From Cafeteria roenbergensis (taxonomy: Eukaryota; Sar; Bigyra; Bicosoecida; Cafeteriaceae), in the NCBI GenBank assembly GCA_008330645.1, contig VLTN01000058.1, positions 62,001 to 126,000 of the forward strand: a DNA stretch of 64,000 nt, given 5' to 3'. Position numbers and translations under genes: made by a program. Shown one piece after another: positions 18,821-29,700 of this stretch (positions are counted from its first letter, which is position 1; each line of letters opens with the position of its first letter). Below the pieces are notes generated by a model that saw only the letters and a list, made by a program, of their open reading frames with translations, had not been told where the DNA came from and did no database searches.

Positions 18821-21094
18821 CTAGACGTGGCTGGAGCGAACTCGCGGGAGCTTGTTTGCGCGCTGGATGACGTCGAGGATGAAGGCGGTGTGCGACTCCG
18901 CAGCGAGCACGGCCGCCAGGAAGGAGACGGCGAACTGTTCGGCGTAGCTCGCGCCCGTTGGAACGAGGCCCTCGTGCCAAGCGCAGTGCCCGCCGCGGTG
19001 GGTGTGGGCGTAGACGATGTTGGGGTTGGCCAGAGCTGCCTGCCGCAGCGTCTCCCCGAATGAGGGGGGCATCAGCTGATCGTCGTCCGCCAGGAAGACG
19101 AGGCAGGGCACGCCCACCCGGTCCAGGTTGTTGCCTGCGGTGCGGGAGTAGTGGTCGGCCGTGTTGTGGCCGAACGGGGAGCACATTGCGAGCGGCAGCG
19201 GCTCCGGGGCCAGCGCGTACTTGCCTAGCAGAGCCGAAACCCTGCCCGTCACGCTGGTCGACTCGTGGCCGGACACCGACCCCGCGGCTGAGCGCGGGGC
19301 GACGGCGTCAATATCGTCGCTGGAAGCCGCGCCCTCGGCGCCGCCGTCGTCCCCTTCGTCGTCGTCGTTGCCCGTGCCAGTCTCTCCTCGTCCGGCGCAA
19401 CCACCATCGCCACCAGCGGCGACGGCGGCAGAGGCGGTGGCGGCGGCCACCGCGACTGTCGGCCTGGACGAGGCCAGAGGAGACGGCTGCATAGGGGAGC
19501 TCACCGCCCTCCCGTGTGCCGCGGCTAGCACGCCGGAGGGCGCAGCCGTGCCGGGCGGGAGCGTCGCCTTCCCCAGCAGCGCGGGCCCCGGCCGAGGAGC
19601 CGGCGCCGGCGCGTCTGACATGTGCGAGTCCGGGCTGGTCGACGAAACCGGCGTCAGGACGTCGACGTCTCGCTGGGCAGATCCAGACGCCAGTCCCGGG
19701 CGAGGCGCCACAAGCGAGTCTCCGGCACGGCGCAGCCGCGAGGCAGAGGCCTGTCCCGATGCGGAGGCGGAGGGCCCCATATGGGCACTGGACGCGGCCT
19801 GGAGCGCCGCTGCGCCCGATCCCCCCCGGCCCCCGCCAGCCGCCAGCTTGGCCCCGGCGCCGGGCGCCCCTCCCGCCACGAAACCGCTGCGTGGCGAGGC
19901 GGTGTCGCCCCTGCGCCCCGGCAGCGGCGCGAGGGCGCCCGACTGCTCCGCGCCGTGCCTGGCCAGCGAGGCAAAGGTGGGCGTGCCCCCGAAGAGCGAG
20001 CGGGCCTCCCGGCCGCGGGGCGTGGCAAAGAGGGGCGTGCCCCTGTGCTGCCTGCACCTGGCGGTTTCGCGCGCCTCGGTGCGGGCGGACGCCAGGGCGT
20101 CTGCCTCCTGCTTGGAGCGCCGGGGGTCCCCCGAGAATGTGGGCAGGAGCGTGAGGAACCTGTCGTAGAGCCAGTGGCAGCGCACGCGGCGGGAGGTGGC
20201 GAGGGCGGACTCGAACTTGTGCACGGCGGAGCGGTCGAGGTTGCGGTCGTGCTCCACGTGCCGCTCGACGCTGGAGAGCATCATCGACTCCATTGCGTTG
20301 GCGTACGCGGGGTTGGTCGCGGAGTGAGGCGTCTCCATCCACGAGATCATCTTCACCAGGTCTAGGGCCGGGCTGACGACGCAGCTGCCCACCAGCGGCG
20401 TGTCGCTTCCCAGGGCCTGCAGGTAGGAGAGGAGGACGTGCGCCCCGGCCGAGAACGCCGTGGCAACGATCGGGGCGTCGGGGTAGCGCGCGGCGATGTG
20501 CTGGACGGAAGCGTGAACGTCGCGCCACTCCGCGTAGTCGAGCCTCCAGCGGAAGTGCACAACGGCGCGCCAGCCGCGCTCCACGCAGTGGGCCACGAGG
20601 TTGCGGCAGTAGTTGTCTTCGGGGGAGCCGGCGAGGCCGTGCTCAATGTAGACGATGGGCGCGTCCGGTGGCGCGTGCTTGAGCGCAAGGTCCGTGGCCC
20701 AGTCCAGGCAGACCACGTTCCCGTCGAACGCCGGAATGGTCTCGCGCTGGTACTTTGGGGACGGCGACATGGACTCGTTGAGGCGGTTAATGAGGTTGCA
20801 CACGACCGTCTGGACGTGGGTGGACACGCCCCAGGGGACCGGCCGGAACCGCCGAATGTGCAATCGCTCCAGCACCGACTGCGACCAGGGCGTGCGCGAG
20901 AAGACGAGCCGAGGCCGCTCCGTGAGGTTCATCTCGTAGAAGATTGCCCAGAAAAGCGTCACGAACCCGGCGAACGGGGCAAGATAGCCTCGGGGCCGAA
21001 GCGCAGGCGGGAGCACCGCAGCTGCCTTGTGGGCGACGAACGTCAGCGCCGCCGCAATGATGGCCACGTTCCTCAGATGCCGCGATCCCAGCAT
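18821..21094 (-). CDS. EMB8/ABHD1-3-type alpha/beta hydrolase with large disordered insertion
   Basis: Single exon, 757 residues, ATG at 21094. One or two hydrophobic N-terminal segments (VAIIAAALTFVA; FAGFVTLFWAIFYE) suggest membrane anchoring. The family marker RFRPVPWGVSTHVQTVV is followed by an oxyanion region (IEHGLAGSPEDNYCRNLV). The nucleophile elbow reads TAFSAGAH with Ser215. The C-terminal part supplies Asp (CLVFLADDDQLMPP) and His (HRGGHCAWHEG), completing a Ser-Asp-His triad. Between the two halves, about residues 335-620, lies a low-complexity Ala/Ser/Gly/Pro-rich insertion absent from typical members of about 400 residues. Relatives include phospholipases and plant EMB8; the substrate is unknown. 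The elbow is A-F-S-A-G rather than the usual G-x-S-x-G. Confidence 0.75.
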   Translation of the reverse strand: MLGSRHLRNVAIIAAALTFVAHKAAAVLPPALRPRGYLAPFAGFVTLFWAIFYEMNLTERPRLVFSRTPWSQSVLERLHIRRFRPVPWGVSTHVQTVVCNLINRLNESMSPSPKYQRETIPAFDGNVVCLDWATDLALKHAPPDAPIVYIEHGLAGSPEDNYCRNLVAHCVERGWRAVVHFRWRLDYAEWRDVHASVQHIAARYPDAPIVATAFSAGAHVLLSYLQALGSDTPLVGSCVVSPALDLVKMISWMETPHSATNPAYANAMESMMLSSVERHVEHDRNLDRSAVHKFESALATSRRVRCHWLYDRFLTLLPTFSGDPRRSKQEADALASARTEARETARCRQHRGTPLFATPRGREARSLFGGTPTFASLARHGAEQSGALAPLPGRRGDTASPRSGFVAGGAPGAGAKLAAGGGRGGSGAAALQAASSAHMGPSASASGQASASRLRRAGDSLVAPRPGLASGSAQRDVDVLTPVSSTSPDSHMSDAPAPAPRPGPALLGKATLPPGTAAPSGVLAAAHGRAVSSPMQPSPLASSRPTVAVAAATASAAVAAGGDGGCAGRGETGTGNDDDEGDDGGAEGAASSDDIDAVAPRSAAGSVSGHESTSVTGRVSALLGKYALAPEPLPLAMCSPFGHNTADHYSRTAGNNLDRVGVPCLVFLADDDQLMPPSFGETLRQAALANPNIVYAHTHRGGHCAWHEGLVPTGASYAEQFAVSFLAAVLAAESHTAFILDVIQRANKLPRVRSSHV

Positions 21095-21684
21095 GGCAAT
21101 CCCAATGGAGCGAAGCGCGTCCGTCCAGTTGAACCGCGTCAGGTGAAGGATGCCCCTGCGGCCGACGGGGAGGAGCGTGGCAGCGCGCCGGCAAGCGCAG
21201 ACAGGTCCGGTGGCACCGGGTCAGTTCGGGCCCGGGCGGGGCAGGCGGGCCCCCTGGCGACGGGCGCGGGACAGAAAAGAAGCGCCGTCGCGGCGGGGCA
21301 AGCCCGCCGCTCTCCCCCCGCCGTGCACGGGACCGCCATGCGCGCCGCGGCAGCGCCACGCCAGCAACTGCGTCACCCTCGTCACACGTGCTGCTGCCTC
21401 CTCACCTGCTCAGCCAGCCGCGGCGCGCGAGCTCCCCCACGCCCAGGGTGCCGACGACCGCGGCCGCCGCCAGGAGGTGCCGCATTGTCGACCTCATGGC
21501 TGCCGGCAACCTGGCGCGGTCGCAAGTGCCGCGCTGGCAAGAGGGGGAGCCCGCGCCTCTGCCGGAGGGTGCGCGTAGCAGCAACTTGCCGTCCCGGCCG
21601 GAGCAGCTGCGCCCCGAGCGGCACTCTGGGCGCGCGCCTCCCCCGATCCAGCCGGGCGGTCGTCGCCTGCTTCCCACTGTCTCC
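21095..21684. promoter_or_regulatory. divergent promoter region, hydrolase / twinfilin
   Basis: 590 bp between start codons. A CCAAT box lies at 21102-21106, very close to the hydrolase start. The twinfilin frame is open upstream to 21388 without an ATG that adds recognisable sequence. No other gene is seen. Confidence 0.45.
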
Positions 21685-22782
21685 ATGGTCACCGCGAACT
21701 TGACCGTCACGGCGGAGCTTGAGGCCGCCCTGGCCTTGGCGACGGCCGAGGACGCCCCCCGCGCGATCGAGGTCGTTGTCGACCCAGCCGCGCTGACCCT
21801 GTCCCCGGGGCAGATCACCGCAGCCACGGAGAGCTCTGTGGAGGACGACTACGCTGCATCGATCGCGCCAGAGTGCGCTGAGGGCTCCGCGCCGAGGATC
21901 TGGCTGCTGCGGCTGTCTCCCACCGCCTGGTCCTCGGTGCTGTTCGTTCCGGATGACGCGGCCGTGCGCCTCAAGCTTCTGTTCGCAAGCTCGCTGCAGC
22001 AAGTGCGCGAGCTGCTCGCCAAGCACGTCACGCTCGAGGCCGGCGGCTTCCGGGCGTCGGATTCCAGCGAAGCCTCCGCTTCGGCGTTTGCAGCGTGGCG
22101 CAACCGTGAGCACGGCAGCCGCGAGCTCATGACGGACGCCGAGAAGATCCGCGCCGCTCTTGCGGCGGAGGAGCTGGCCGAGGCGGCTGCCGCGTCTTCC
22201 GCTGCGCCAGCCGCCCCGAGGGGCGGCATCGTGCCCTTCCGAGTGTCGGACGAGCTCATTCCTGCGCTTCGCCGCTTTGCCGACGGCTCCGCCGCGGTCC
22301 TGGTAGTGAGGCTTGACCTTGAGAAGGAGGAAATGGGATGCGCGGCGGAGAGCGCTGAGCCAGGGGCGCCGTTCGTGGAGGAGGCAGTTGCCGCCGGAGG
22401 ACCCTGCTTCCTGCTGCTGAGCCGAGCGGCTCTGCTGGCTCTCGCCCCGCCGGACGCCGCGCCCCCCGCGCCAGCAACCGGGTCGCCGCCGGGCTGCGCG
22501 CTGGTGTACTTCTGCCCCGACGACGCGCCGGTGCGCGCGCGTATGACCAACTCGACGGCAAAATCGACGCTTGTGCAGCAGGCCAAGTACGAGGCCGGGG
22601 TCGAGGCGGCAGCCGCCTTGGAGGTGGGGTCGGTTGCGGAGCTGCGGGAAGACGTCGCCAGGATGCTGGCAGAGCAGGCGGAGGCCGCAGCGGCCGCAGG
22701 ACAAGTGTCCCTCGCGACCGGAGCGGCAGCGCCATCGGCGTCCTTCGCCAAGCCGTCCCGGCCCGGACGCCGCCGCAAGTGA
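21685..22782 (+). CDS. twinfilin (two ADF-H domains)
   Basis: Single exon, 365 residues. The first ADF-homology domain spans about residues 1-140, with PTAWSSVLFVPDDAAVRLKL and SSLQQVRELLAK. A short linker contains SRELMTDAEKIRAAL, the twinfilin hallmark preceding the second domain. The second ADF-H domain runs about 175-320 (VSDELIPALRRFADGSA, LVYFCPDDAPVRARMTNSTA, STLVQQAKYEAG). The tail is basic (PSRPGRRRK), as in twinfilins, where it binds capping protein and phosphoinositides. Twinfilin sequesters ADP-actin and helps depolymerise filament ends. The ATG at 21685 is chosen because homology begins at once; the frame is open further 5'. Confidence 0.85.
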   Translation: MVTANLTVTAELEAALALATAEDAPRAIEVVVDPAALTLSPGQITAATESSVEDDYAASIAPECAEGSAPRIWLLRLSPTAWSSVLFVPDDAAVRLKLLFASSLQQVRELLAKHVTLEAGGFRASDSSEASASAFAAWRNREHGSRELMTDAEKIRAALAAEELAEAAAASSAAPAAPRGGIVPFRVSDELIPALRRFADGSAAVLVVRLDLEKEEMGCAAESAEPGAPFVEEAVAAGGPCFLLLSRAALLALAPPDAAPPAPATGSPPGCALVYFCPDDAPVRARMTNSTAKSTLVQQAKYEAGVEAAAALEVGSVAELREDVARMLAEQAEAAAAAGQVSLATGAAAPSASFAKPSRPGRRRK

Positions 22783-23212
22783 TCGCGCGGCCGCGCCGAC
22801 TGGCGTGTGCGCACGCGCCGGGGGGGGGAGGGAAGCATTGGCCAGACACGCGCACTTGCACGCGCGCTTCCCTGGGAACGCGCGGCGGTGCTGGACCAAC
22901 CGCCAGAGAGAGAGAGGGAGAGAGAGTGTGTGTGTGGCGGCGGATGACTGCGCCTGTATATTTTCAACCGCGTTCAGCGTGGCCTTGCCGGCGCAGGGGA
23001 CGAAGCAGCGGGCGTGGGCAAACGGCTAGCCGCTCGCACCAGCCATACACCTCACATGCTTGTCGAAAGCGCGGCGCGGGCCGTGGGGGTCGCGTGGGTG
23101 CAAGCCGCTTGCAGCGGGCAGGCGATTCTCGCACTGCCTCCCGGCCTGGCCGCGCAGTCGCGCCCCCGCAGCAGGGCGCACGCACTCCGTCGGCGGCTCG
23201 TCACCGCGGCGA
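22783..23212. other. convergent 3' spacer, twinfilin / SLC10
   Basis: No gene. It contains a GA/GT microsatellite and an AT-rich TATATTTTC patch near 22957-22965. GTGCATG is not present here. Confidence 0.5.
22903..22937 (+). repeat. compound GA/GT microsatellite
   Basis: A run of AG dinucleotides with one GGG interruption passes into a TG run, about 120 bp after the twinfilin stop. Confidence 0.85.
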
Positions 23213-24585
23213 CTATGCCTCAGCACCGCTGGGCGACGCAGCACCGCTGGGCGACGCAGCACCGCCGGGCGACGCAGCACCGCTGGGCGTCGCGGCTCCA
23301 GGCTCCACAAGGCCCACCTTGGACTCGGACTGGCGGGCGATGGGAGCCTCGCCCCGGGCAGCGTGCTTGTGCTGGTGCTTGCTCTCCATGGCAGTGGCGG
23401 AGGCCTCGGCAAGCTCTGCGGCGCGGCGGTGGTGCTCATCGTCCTCGGAGTCGAACCGGGCTACGAAGTAGAACAGTGCGGACATAGCGACGCCGCAGAT
23501 GATGAGAACGAGGCTGTACAGGAGCGGGAAGCGGAGCACGGAACCGAGCACGGCGCTGTCCGCAAAGGAGAAAGTCAGGATGGCGATGGTCAGGGTGGAG
23601 TTTTGGATGCCCGTTTCGAGCGCAACGGTGCGCGCCTGGTACCGGCGCAGTCCTGACACGATGGCGAGGCCGTAGCCCACAGCGGCCCCGCCGAAGCACA
23701 GCAGGAAGGCGGTGACCCACTCGGAGGCGGGGGCAAGGAAAATGTCCGCCTCGGTGATGGAGCCATAGACGATTGCAACGATGATGAAAACGGATCCGAG
23801 CACGGTGGCCGACTTCTCGAGGTACCACGCGACGTCGATCCACTTGGTTCGGACAGCAACGCCGATAGCGACGGGGATGACCACGAGGAGCAGCGCGAGC
23901 AGCACGTTCGTGAAGGGGATCTGGAGGGCGTTTGTGGCGAACGGCTCGGCCAGCATCCACAGCAACAGCGGCAGAGTCCCGAAACTGAGGGTTGAGCTGA
24001 TCACCGTCATGGTGATGGACAGCGACACGTCTCCCTTGGAGAAGTAGCTGAACAGGTTGCTGGTCGACCCGCCTGGGGGCGCGTGCCGGGAGGACAGTCG
24101 GCGGGGGCAGCGGCAGTGCGGGACAGCGGGGCCAGGTTGCACTTGCCGCGCGGATCGGCTGCCGGCGCGCGACAGCCCCGCACAGGCAGCCCGGCGGTCC
24201 CAGCAAGGCAGCAATGCGCGGACAGTCGCAGTTCGGCCGTGTCCCTCCAGCGGCTCGGCAGGCGGGGGGCGCGCACGGAGCCAGCCGTGGGCGCGCGAGC
24301 GCCACCCTGCAGGCAGCGCAAGCACCGCTTGCACGTCTCACCGGGCGTGCAGCCGATGGCGATCACGGACACGGTCGTGGCTGCCGGGAACTGGAAGATG
24401 ATGGAGAAGATGTATGCCAGGAAGGGCATGGCTAACGTCTGGCACGCAAGTCCGACGAGCGGGCCCTTGAGCTCTCGCACGTTGCGCACAAACTTGGCCA
24501 AGGACACGGTTGCACCCAGGCCCAGCATGAGCAGGCCCACCAGAATGGCCATGATGGTCTGCAGCGTGGATCCGGAGTCGGCCAT
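23213..24585 (-). CDS. SLC10 / bile acid:sodium symporter family transporter
   Basis: Exons 24585-24342 and 24072-23213 join in phase (G|GC) to 367 residues. The splice recreates the family signature GCTPGGSTSNLFSYFSKGD, which contains the conserved GGxxSN sodium-binding region. Eight to ten hydrophobic segments follow, for example TMAILVGLLMLGLGATVSLA-like near the N-terminus, LLLVVIPVAIGVAV, VFIIVAIVYGS and YSLVLIICGVAMSALFYFV. A second crossover region reads ETGIQNSTLTIAIL. Members cotransport sodium with bile acids, sulfated steroids or pyruvate; the substrate here is unknown. The soluble tail contains EDDEHHRR and ends in short repeats encoded by an 18-bp tandem array. The gene diverges from UROD, 165 bp away. 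Confidence 0.85.
23223..23294 (+). repeat. 18-bp tandem repeat, four copies, in SLC10 coding sequence
   Basis: The unit GCACCGCTGGGCGACGCA is present twice exactly and twice with one or two changes. On the reverse strand it encodes the six-residue repeat A-S-P-S-G-A in the C-terminal tail, so copy-number change would keep the frame. Confidence 0.9.
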
Positions 24586-24750
24586 GGCGCTGGCGCCCGG
24601 CTCGCGAGCCAACAAGCTGTGACCGCGGCGCCAGGAGGCGGGGGCGCTGGCAGCGGACGCGGGCAGAGCCCATCGGGGAACCAAGGCGTCAATGATGGAA
24701 ACCAGACGCGCAGGCCTGCTCGGCGGGCTGACTCCGCACCGCAGGCAAGC
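24586..24750. promoter_or_regulatory. divergent promoter, SLC10 / UROD
   Basis: Only 165 bp separate the two start codons. No TATA or CCAAT is seen. A CTCGCGAG palindrome lies at about 24600-24607. Confidence 0.45.
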
Positions 24751-26363
24751 ATGAGCAGCCCGTCCGTGTCCGCGTGGTTCGGCGACGGCTCCTCTCGGGG
24801 CGTCGCAGTGGCGGCGGCCGCAGGCGCGGCGGTGGGCGCAGCCGCCGCATGGGCCACAATGAGCGCGCTGCCGAAGCCCGCTGCTGCAGCCTCCGCGGCC
24901 GCGCCCGCCCCCCGCCTGGAGGACAAGGACATCCCGGAGTTCCCCCACTTTCGCTCGCTCACCCCGCTTCCCGAGGGCCGGCCCAAGTTGAAGAACGACC
25001 TGATTGTTCGCGCCGCCCGCGGCGAGCGCACCGAGCGTGTGCCAGTGTGGGCCATGCGCCAGGCCGGGCGCTACCTCCCCGAGTTCCGCGCCCTTCGCCG
25101 CACGTGTGACTTTTTCACCATGTGTGAGACCCCCGAGCTGGCCGCCGAGGTCACGCTGCAGCCGCTTCGCCGGTTCCGCGGCCTCCTTGACGCTGTCGTC
25201 ATCTTCAGCGACATCCTCATCGTGCCCCAGGCCATGGGCATGGAGTGCCAGATGCTCCCCGGCAAGGGCCCCGTCTTCCCGGCCCCGCTGCTGGACCCGT
25301 CCCACCTCGACCGGCTCAACCTCGCGCCGGATGCCTCCGACGACGGAGCCTTCTCCCCGCTCTACCGGGCCATCAAGCGGACCAGGATGCTCATGCAGGA
25401 TGAGGTGCCCGTCATGGGCTTCTGCGGCGGCCCCTGGACGCTGCTCGCGTACATGGTCGACGGCGGTGGCAGCCGGACATATGCCCGCAGCAAGACCTGG
25501 CTCTTCAAGGTGCGCTTGCCCCCCTGCCCCGCCCGCCGCCCGCCGCCCCTGCCCCCGCCCCGTCCCTGCCTCGCCACAGCACAGCCGCCCCTGCTCTCCC
25601 AGCGCCCACCCCGACTTTTTCGAGCGCGCACTGCTCGCGAACGGCCCGCCGCGCCGCGTTTCGCGGCAGCCACCTTGCACAAGCCGCCTCCCCGCCTGCC
25701 GCAAGCCCCCTCCCCGCCTGCCGCAAGCCGCCTCCCCCCTCCCCCCCACCTCCCCCCCCCCTTCTTCCCCTCGCTCGCTCGCAGCACGGTGCCGAGTCGC
25801 ACCGGCTGCTCGACGCCCTAGCCGAGGGCCTGGCCTCCATGCTGGTGGGCCAGTGGCGCGCCGGCGCCTCTGCTCTCCAGGTCTTCGAGTCCTCTGCCGG
25901 CGAGCTCTCCCCCGCCGATTTCCGGGAATTTTCCCTGCCGTACCTTCTGAAGATCGCGTCCCTGGTCCGCGCGCGGGTGCCCCCCGTGTCGGAGGGAGGC
26001 CCCCCCCTCATCATCTTCGCCCGCTGCGCCCACCATGCGTACGAGGCCCTGGCTGGCACCTTCGACGTCGTCGGCGTTGACTGGGCGATCGACCCCTCTG
26101 AGGTCGTGGCGCGCGTCGGTGACAAATGCAGCGCCCTCCAGGGGAACCTTGACCCGGGACGCCTCTACGGCGACGACGAGAGCATTCGCAAGGCCACTCG
26201 CGCCATGCTCGAGTCCTTCGGAGACATGCCGCTGATTGCGAACCTTGGATGGGGCATGCACCCCACGCACGAGCCCCGTGCCCTCCGCGCATATTTCACG
26301 GCTGTGCACGAGGAGAGTGCCCTGCTGCGTGCCGGCGGTGTGGCCACCCCCGCCAGCGAGTAG
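24751..26363 (+). CDS. UROD: uroporphyrinogen decarboxylase
   Basis: Exons 24751-25509 and 25785-26363 join in phase to 445 residues. Catalytic landmarks are all present: VPVWAMRQAGRYLPEFRA (substrate-binding Arg), the LDAVVIFSDILIVPQAMGM strand (catalytic Asp), GFCGGPWTLLAYMVDGGGS, and NLGWGMHPTHEP near the C-terminus with the conserved His. The enzyme removes four carboxyls from uroporphyrinogen III to give coproporphyrinogen III in haem synthesis. It has an N-terminal extension of about 60 residues containing an Ala-rich hydrophobic stretch (about residues 15-38), unlike cytosolic animal UROD; it could be a targeting or anchoring signal. The intron donor, GTGCGC, is the only one in the window that is not GTGAG. 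Its 3' flank contains GTGCATG 23 nt after the stop. Confidence 0.9.
25681..25738 (+). repeat. 22-bp tandem repeat in UROD intron
   Basis: About 2.6 copies of a unit beginning AAGCCGCCTCCCCG lie just before the pyrimidine tract of the intron acceptor. Confidence 0.75.
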
Positions 26364-26734
26364 CGGCGCTGGCATGGTTGTCTGAGTGCATGGTCCGCCC
26401 CGCAAGGGCTCCCTGCCTGCGCCCAGTGGCCTCGTGGCTCGCCACCACTCGCCCAAACGCAGCGCTGCCACGAACGTTCGTCACTGGGTTCACCCGGAGG
26501 CGCGGCAAGCGCCTTCCTGCTGCATTCGCCGGCCTCGCCCCGCGGCAAACGGTGGCTGCTCTGCAGGCAGCAGTTGGTCGCGCGCAGCGACCCGGGGCCT
26601 CGCACGTCCGCTCGGCAGCAGCGCGAGCGCGCCGCTCCCCGTCGGAGTTCCTGGGGCAAAGGGGTGCTGCGGGGGCTTGGGAGGCGCTCGAAGCACAGTC
26701 GCCCGGGCCGGCAGGCTGGAGCAGCAAAACCGGC
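26364..26734. other. spacer between UROD and the large unknown gene
   Basis: No gene. GTGCATG at 26386-26392 belongs to the UROD 3' flank and is preceded by ATGGTTGT. The frame of the next gene is open throughout this spacer, but I see no reason to extend it. Confidence 0.45.
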
Positions 26735-29700
26735 ATGTCTCGCGGGGGCTCACTGGCCGAGGCCAACCCCCCCATGTCACTCGAGCAGCTTGCGCGCGAC
26801 CCGCACATTGGGACACCCACTGCGCACTCCCCGGAGCCGGCATGGCCGCTGCAGCCGCTCGCGTGGGGCGGGGAGCCCCGGGAGTCGGATCGACCTTGGC
26901 GCGTGGCCGACGACCTCAGCGCGGTCCGAACGGAGCTGACCGCACTCTCACGCCGAGTGGCGGACGGTTTTGGCGCCAGTACAGGCGCCACTGGCGGTGG
27001 GGCTCCGCAGCTGCCCCTTTACCGAGGCGTGCGGCCGATGGGCGCCGGCGGCTGGCCGCTGCACTCGCCCCCGCTGGCCGTTCGGCCGCTCCGGTCGCGT
27101 TCCAAGGGCGCCGGTCTCGATCCAGCCACGCCCGTCGGACAGCGCCCTCGAGCAGGAGATGGGGCCTCCGCCGCTGGCCCGCCGGGCGGCGTCGCGGCAG
27201 GGGACAGCGCGCTGCCAGACGGCGGCTCGGCTGCCAAGGGGGGCTCTGCCGGGGATTCCGGCTCTGCAGCTTCGCGGCGGGCGCTGAACGACACGGTGCC
27301 AGGCGCCAGCCCGGCCACAGACAGCTCCTCCGCCGCAGGCGCCGAAGCCGACGGCGCCTCGGAGGACGAGGAGGACGAGGCGCTGGAGCGCGAGCTTGCA
27401 CGCGCTGAGCGGCGCGCGCAGGAGCTGGCCGCGGAAGCGTCCGTTGCCGAGCGGTTTCGCGAGGCAGAGCTTGCCAAGCAGCGTGCGGAGGAGGAGGTGA
27501 GGATGCTGAGGCGGGCCTCTGCGGAGCCCGCGGCGCCGGGCGCAGGCGGTCTCCCCGGGGGGGCGGGCGGCCAGGAGGACGGGGCCGGATGGGGCGACGA
27601 GGTGGGCGGCCCGATCGCGCTGGCTGTTGGTTCGGGTCGGGAAGCGCGTGCGCCGCGAACGCCGTCGCCGCGCGAAGGTGTAGTTTCGCGGGGACGCCGT
27701 CGCTCGATCTCCCGCGACAGCTCTGCCAGGAGGGCGCGCGGTCGCGCCAGCAGCCCGGCCGCCTCGGAGGCGGGGTCTGTGGGGCCGGCGGCGGCGGCGG
27801 CGCGGCGGCGGGCCGAGGCTGAGGCGAGGCGGTGGCGGCTGGAGGCAGCCGCCCTGCGAGGCGAGCTGCTGGGCGCGCCGGCGGCAGGCGCAGGGCACGG
27901 CCCTGGAGCCTGGGGCCGGGGGGATCCCGGGCATGGCGGGTTCATGGCCGCGGTTTCGGCGCTGCCCGGCGGCGCCAGCGGGTACCAGAGCGGTCCCAGC
28001 GTCAGCCGCGGGTCGTCCGTTGAGAGACGCGACTGCGACTCGGACGGTAGAGCTGATGGAGACTGGAGACGTCGCCGGAGCGGTGCGGGACGTCGGTCGC
28101 GAGACAGGCCTGACGTGGTCGTGACTGGGGGCCGGGCAACCTATCGGCGCGGTGAGGCGTTCGGCGGAGACTCGGACACCTTTGAGAGGCCATCACACTC
28201 ACGATTCAGGCATGGCGCTGGCACTGACGCGGCTGGAAGCGACTCTAGCGGCGGCGGAAGGCGGCAGCCGTCGGCGGGCAGGTTGCTGGTGCCCCTGGAG
28301 CGCGCGGGGCGGGGCCAGGCCTCGGGCAGGCTTGCTCTGCCGGGACCAGCCGCAGCTGCGGCTGCCGGCTCTGCCGGCTCTGCCGCTCCGTGGTCCGGCC
28401 CGCGGCTCGCTCAGTCGAGGGTGGCGACGAGGTCTCTGAGCTCAGCGCACCGCCGCAGTCGGCGCCTATCCTTCAGCCAAGCAGCCGCTGCGGCGGCGGC
28501 CTCCTCTGCTGCCCGGGCCGCCACCTCTGCAGCTGTTGCTGCTGTGTCCCCGCCCAACGGTACTGCGAGCCTGCGGCCCCAGAGGGGGCCTTCCGGCCGG
28601 GGTCACTCGTCGCCCCCGCGCACCGGACACCGCGCCAGCCAAAGTCCGCACCCTGAGCTCCAGCTCCGCCGCCAGCACCGCAGTCGAAGCCCGCGTCACT
28701 GCTCTGGCACCGGCGTCAGCCCAGGCCGCCACGGCGACATCCGCAGCAGCGCCGGCAGTGGCCGTTCCCGCGAAAGCACCAGCTTTGGGGAGCGCCAGGC
28801 CCTTCCGGCCCGCCCCATCCAACGCATCACCTCGCTCAGCTATGACCGCGAAACCGCCCAGCGTGCTGGCGATGGTGTGGCTGCTTCCGGGCTGCGAAAC
28901 CGCCGTCTGGATCGCCGCTCTCTTGAGCGTCGCCACCCCAGGGTGAGAGGTCTGCCCGCCCCCGCTGCAGCCACCGACCCTGCTCCTCCCCAGCGAGGCA
29001 CCCAGCTGCTCGGTTCCGCAGCGCCCCAGCCAACGCCGTGGCAGAGCTGGTTTTGCCCCCCCGGTGCTGCCGCGCCGTCGCAGGCGGCGCTCGCTCCCGG
29101 ACCGGCTGCCTTCGATCAGCCGGCCGAAGACGTCACTGCCGACGTGGCCCAACGGGCCAGCGACGAGCATCTCAGCCACAGGCAGAGCCGGTTGAGCGAC
29201 GCGGTGGCAGAGCTGCGGCTGTCTGCTCCGGGATCCTCGCGGGAGGCAGAGGCTCTTCGCTTCCTCGCGACGGCTCTGCCGGCGCATGGTGCGGCGATGG
29301 CGGAGGGGTGGGGGGGCGCGAGCGCCCGCGGCGAAAGTGAGTTTGGAGAAGCTGACATGCAGAGCTTGATGCAGAGCCACCGGGGGCAGCAGAGCAGCTG
29401 GGAGGGTGCGTCGTGGGGAGTGGGGGGCAGCCCCTCTCGGCGGAAGCCTGCTCCCGGGAGGGGCTCCGGATGGGGCGGCGAGGCTGGCCGGGGATCCGCT
29501 GGAGCCGCGGCGGGCATGGCTGGCGCCGCCGCAGCTGCTGGCGTGGCGGCAGCTGCTCGGGCGGCTCAGGCCAGAGGGCCCAGCGAGGGCTTGCTGCGGA
29601 GAAGACTGTCGTCTGATCGGCCAACGACAGCCTCGGACGGCTCTCCTGGGCCAAACGTTTCGCCGACGCACCAGCAATCGTTGGACCGGCCGACATCGAG

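Noticed and set aside
23445-23465. tRNA T-arm-like sequence (reverse GGTTCGACTCC)
   Set aside because: It lies inside SLC10 coding sequence and lacks the rest of a cloverleaf.
28466-29677. 403-codon reverse frame inside the large unknown gene
   Set aside because: No recognisable family and a shorter frame than the one on the forward strand; treated as a shadow, though certainty is limited because the forward protein is also unrecognised.
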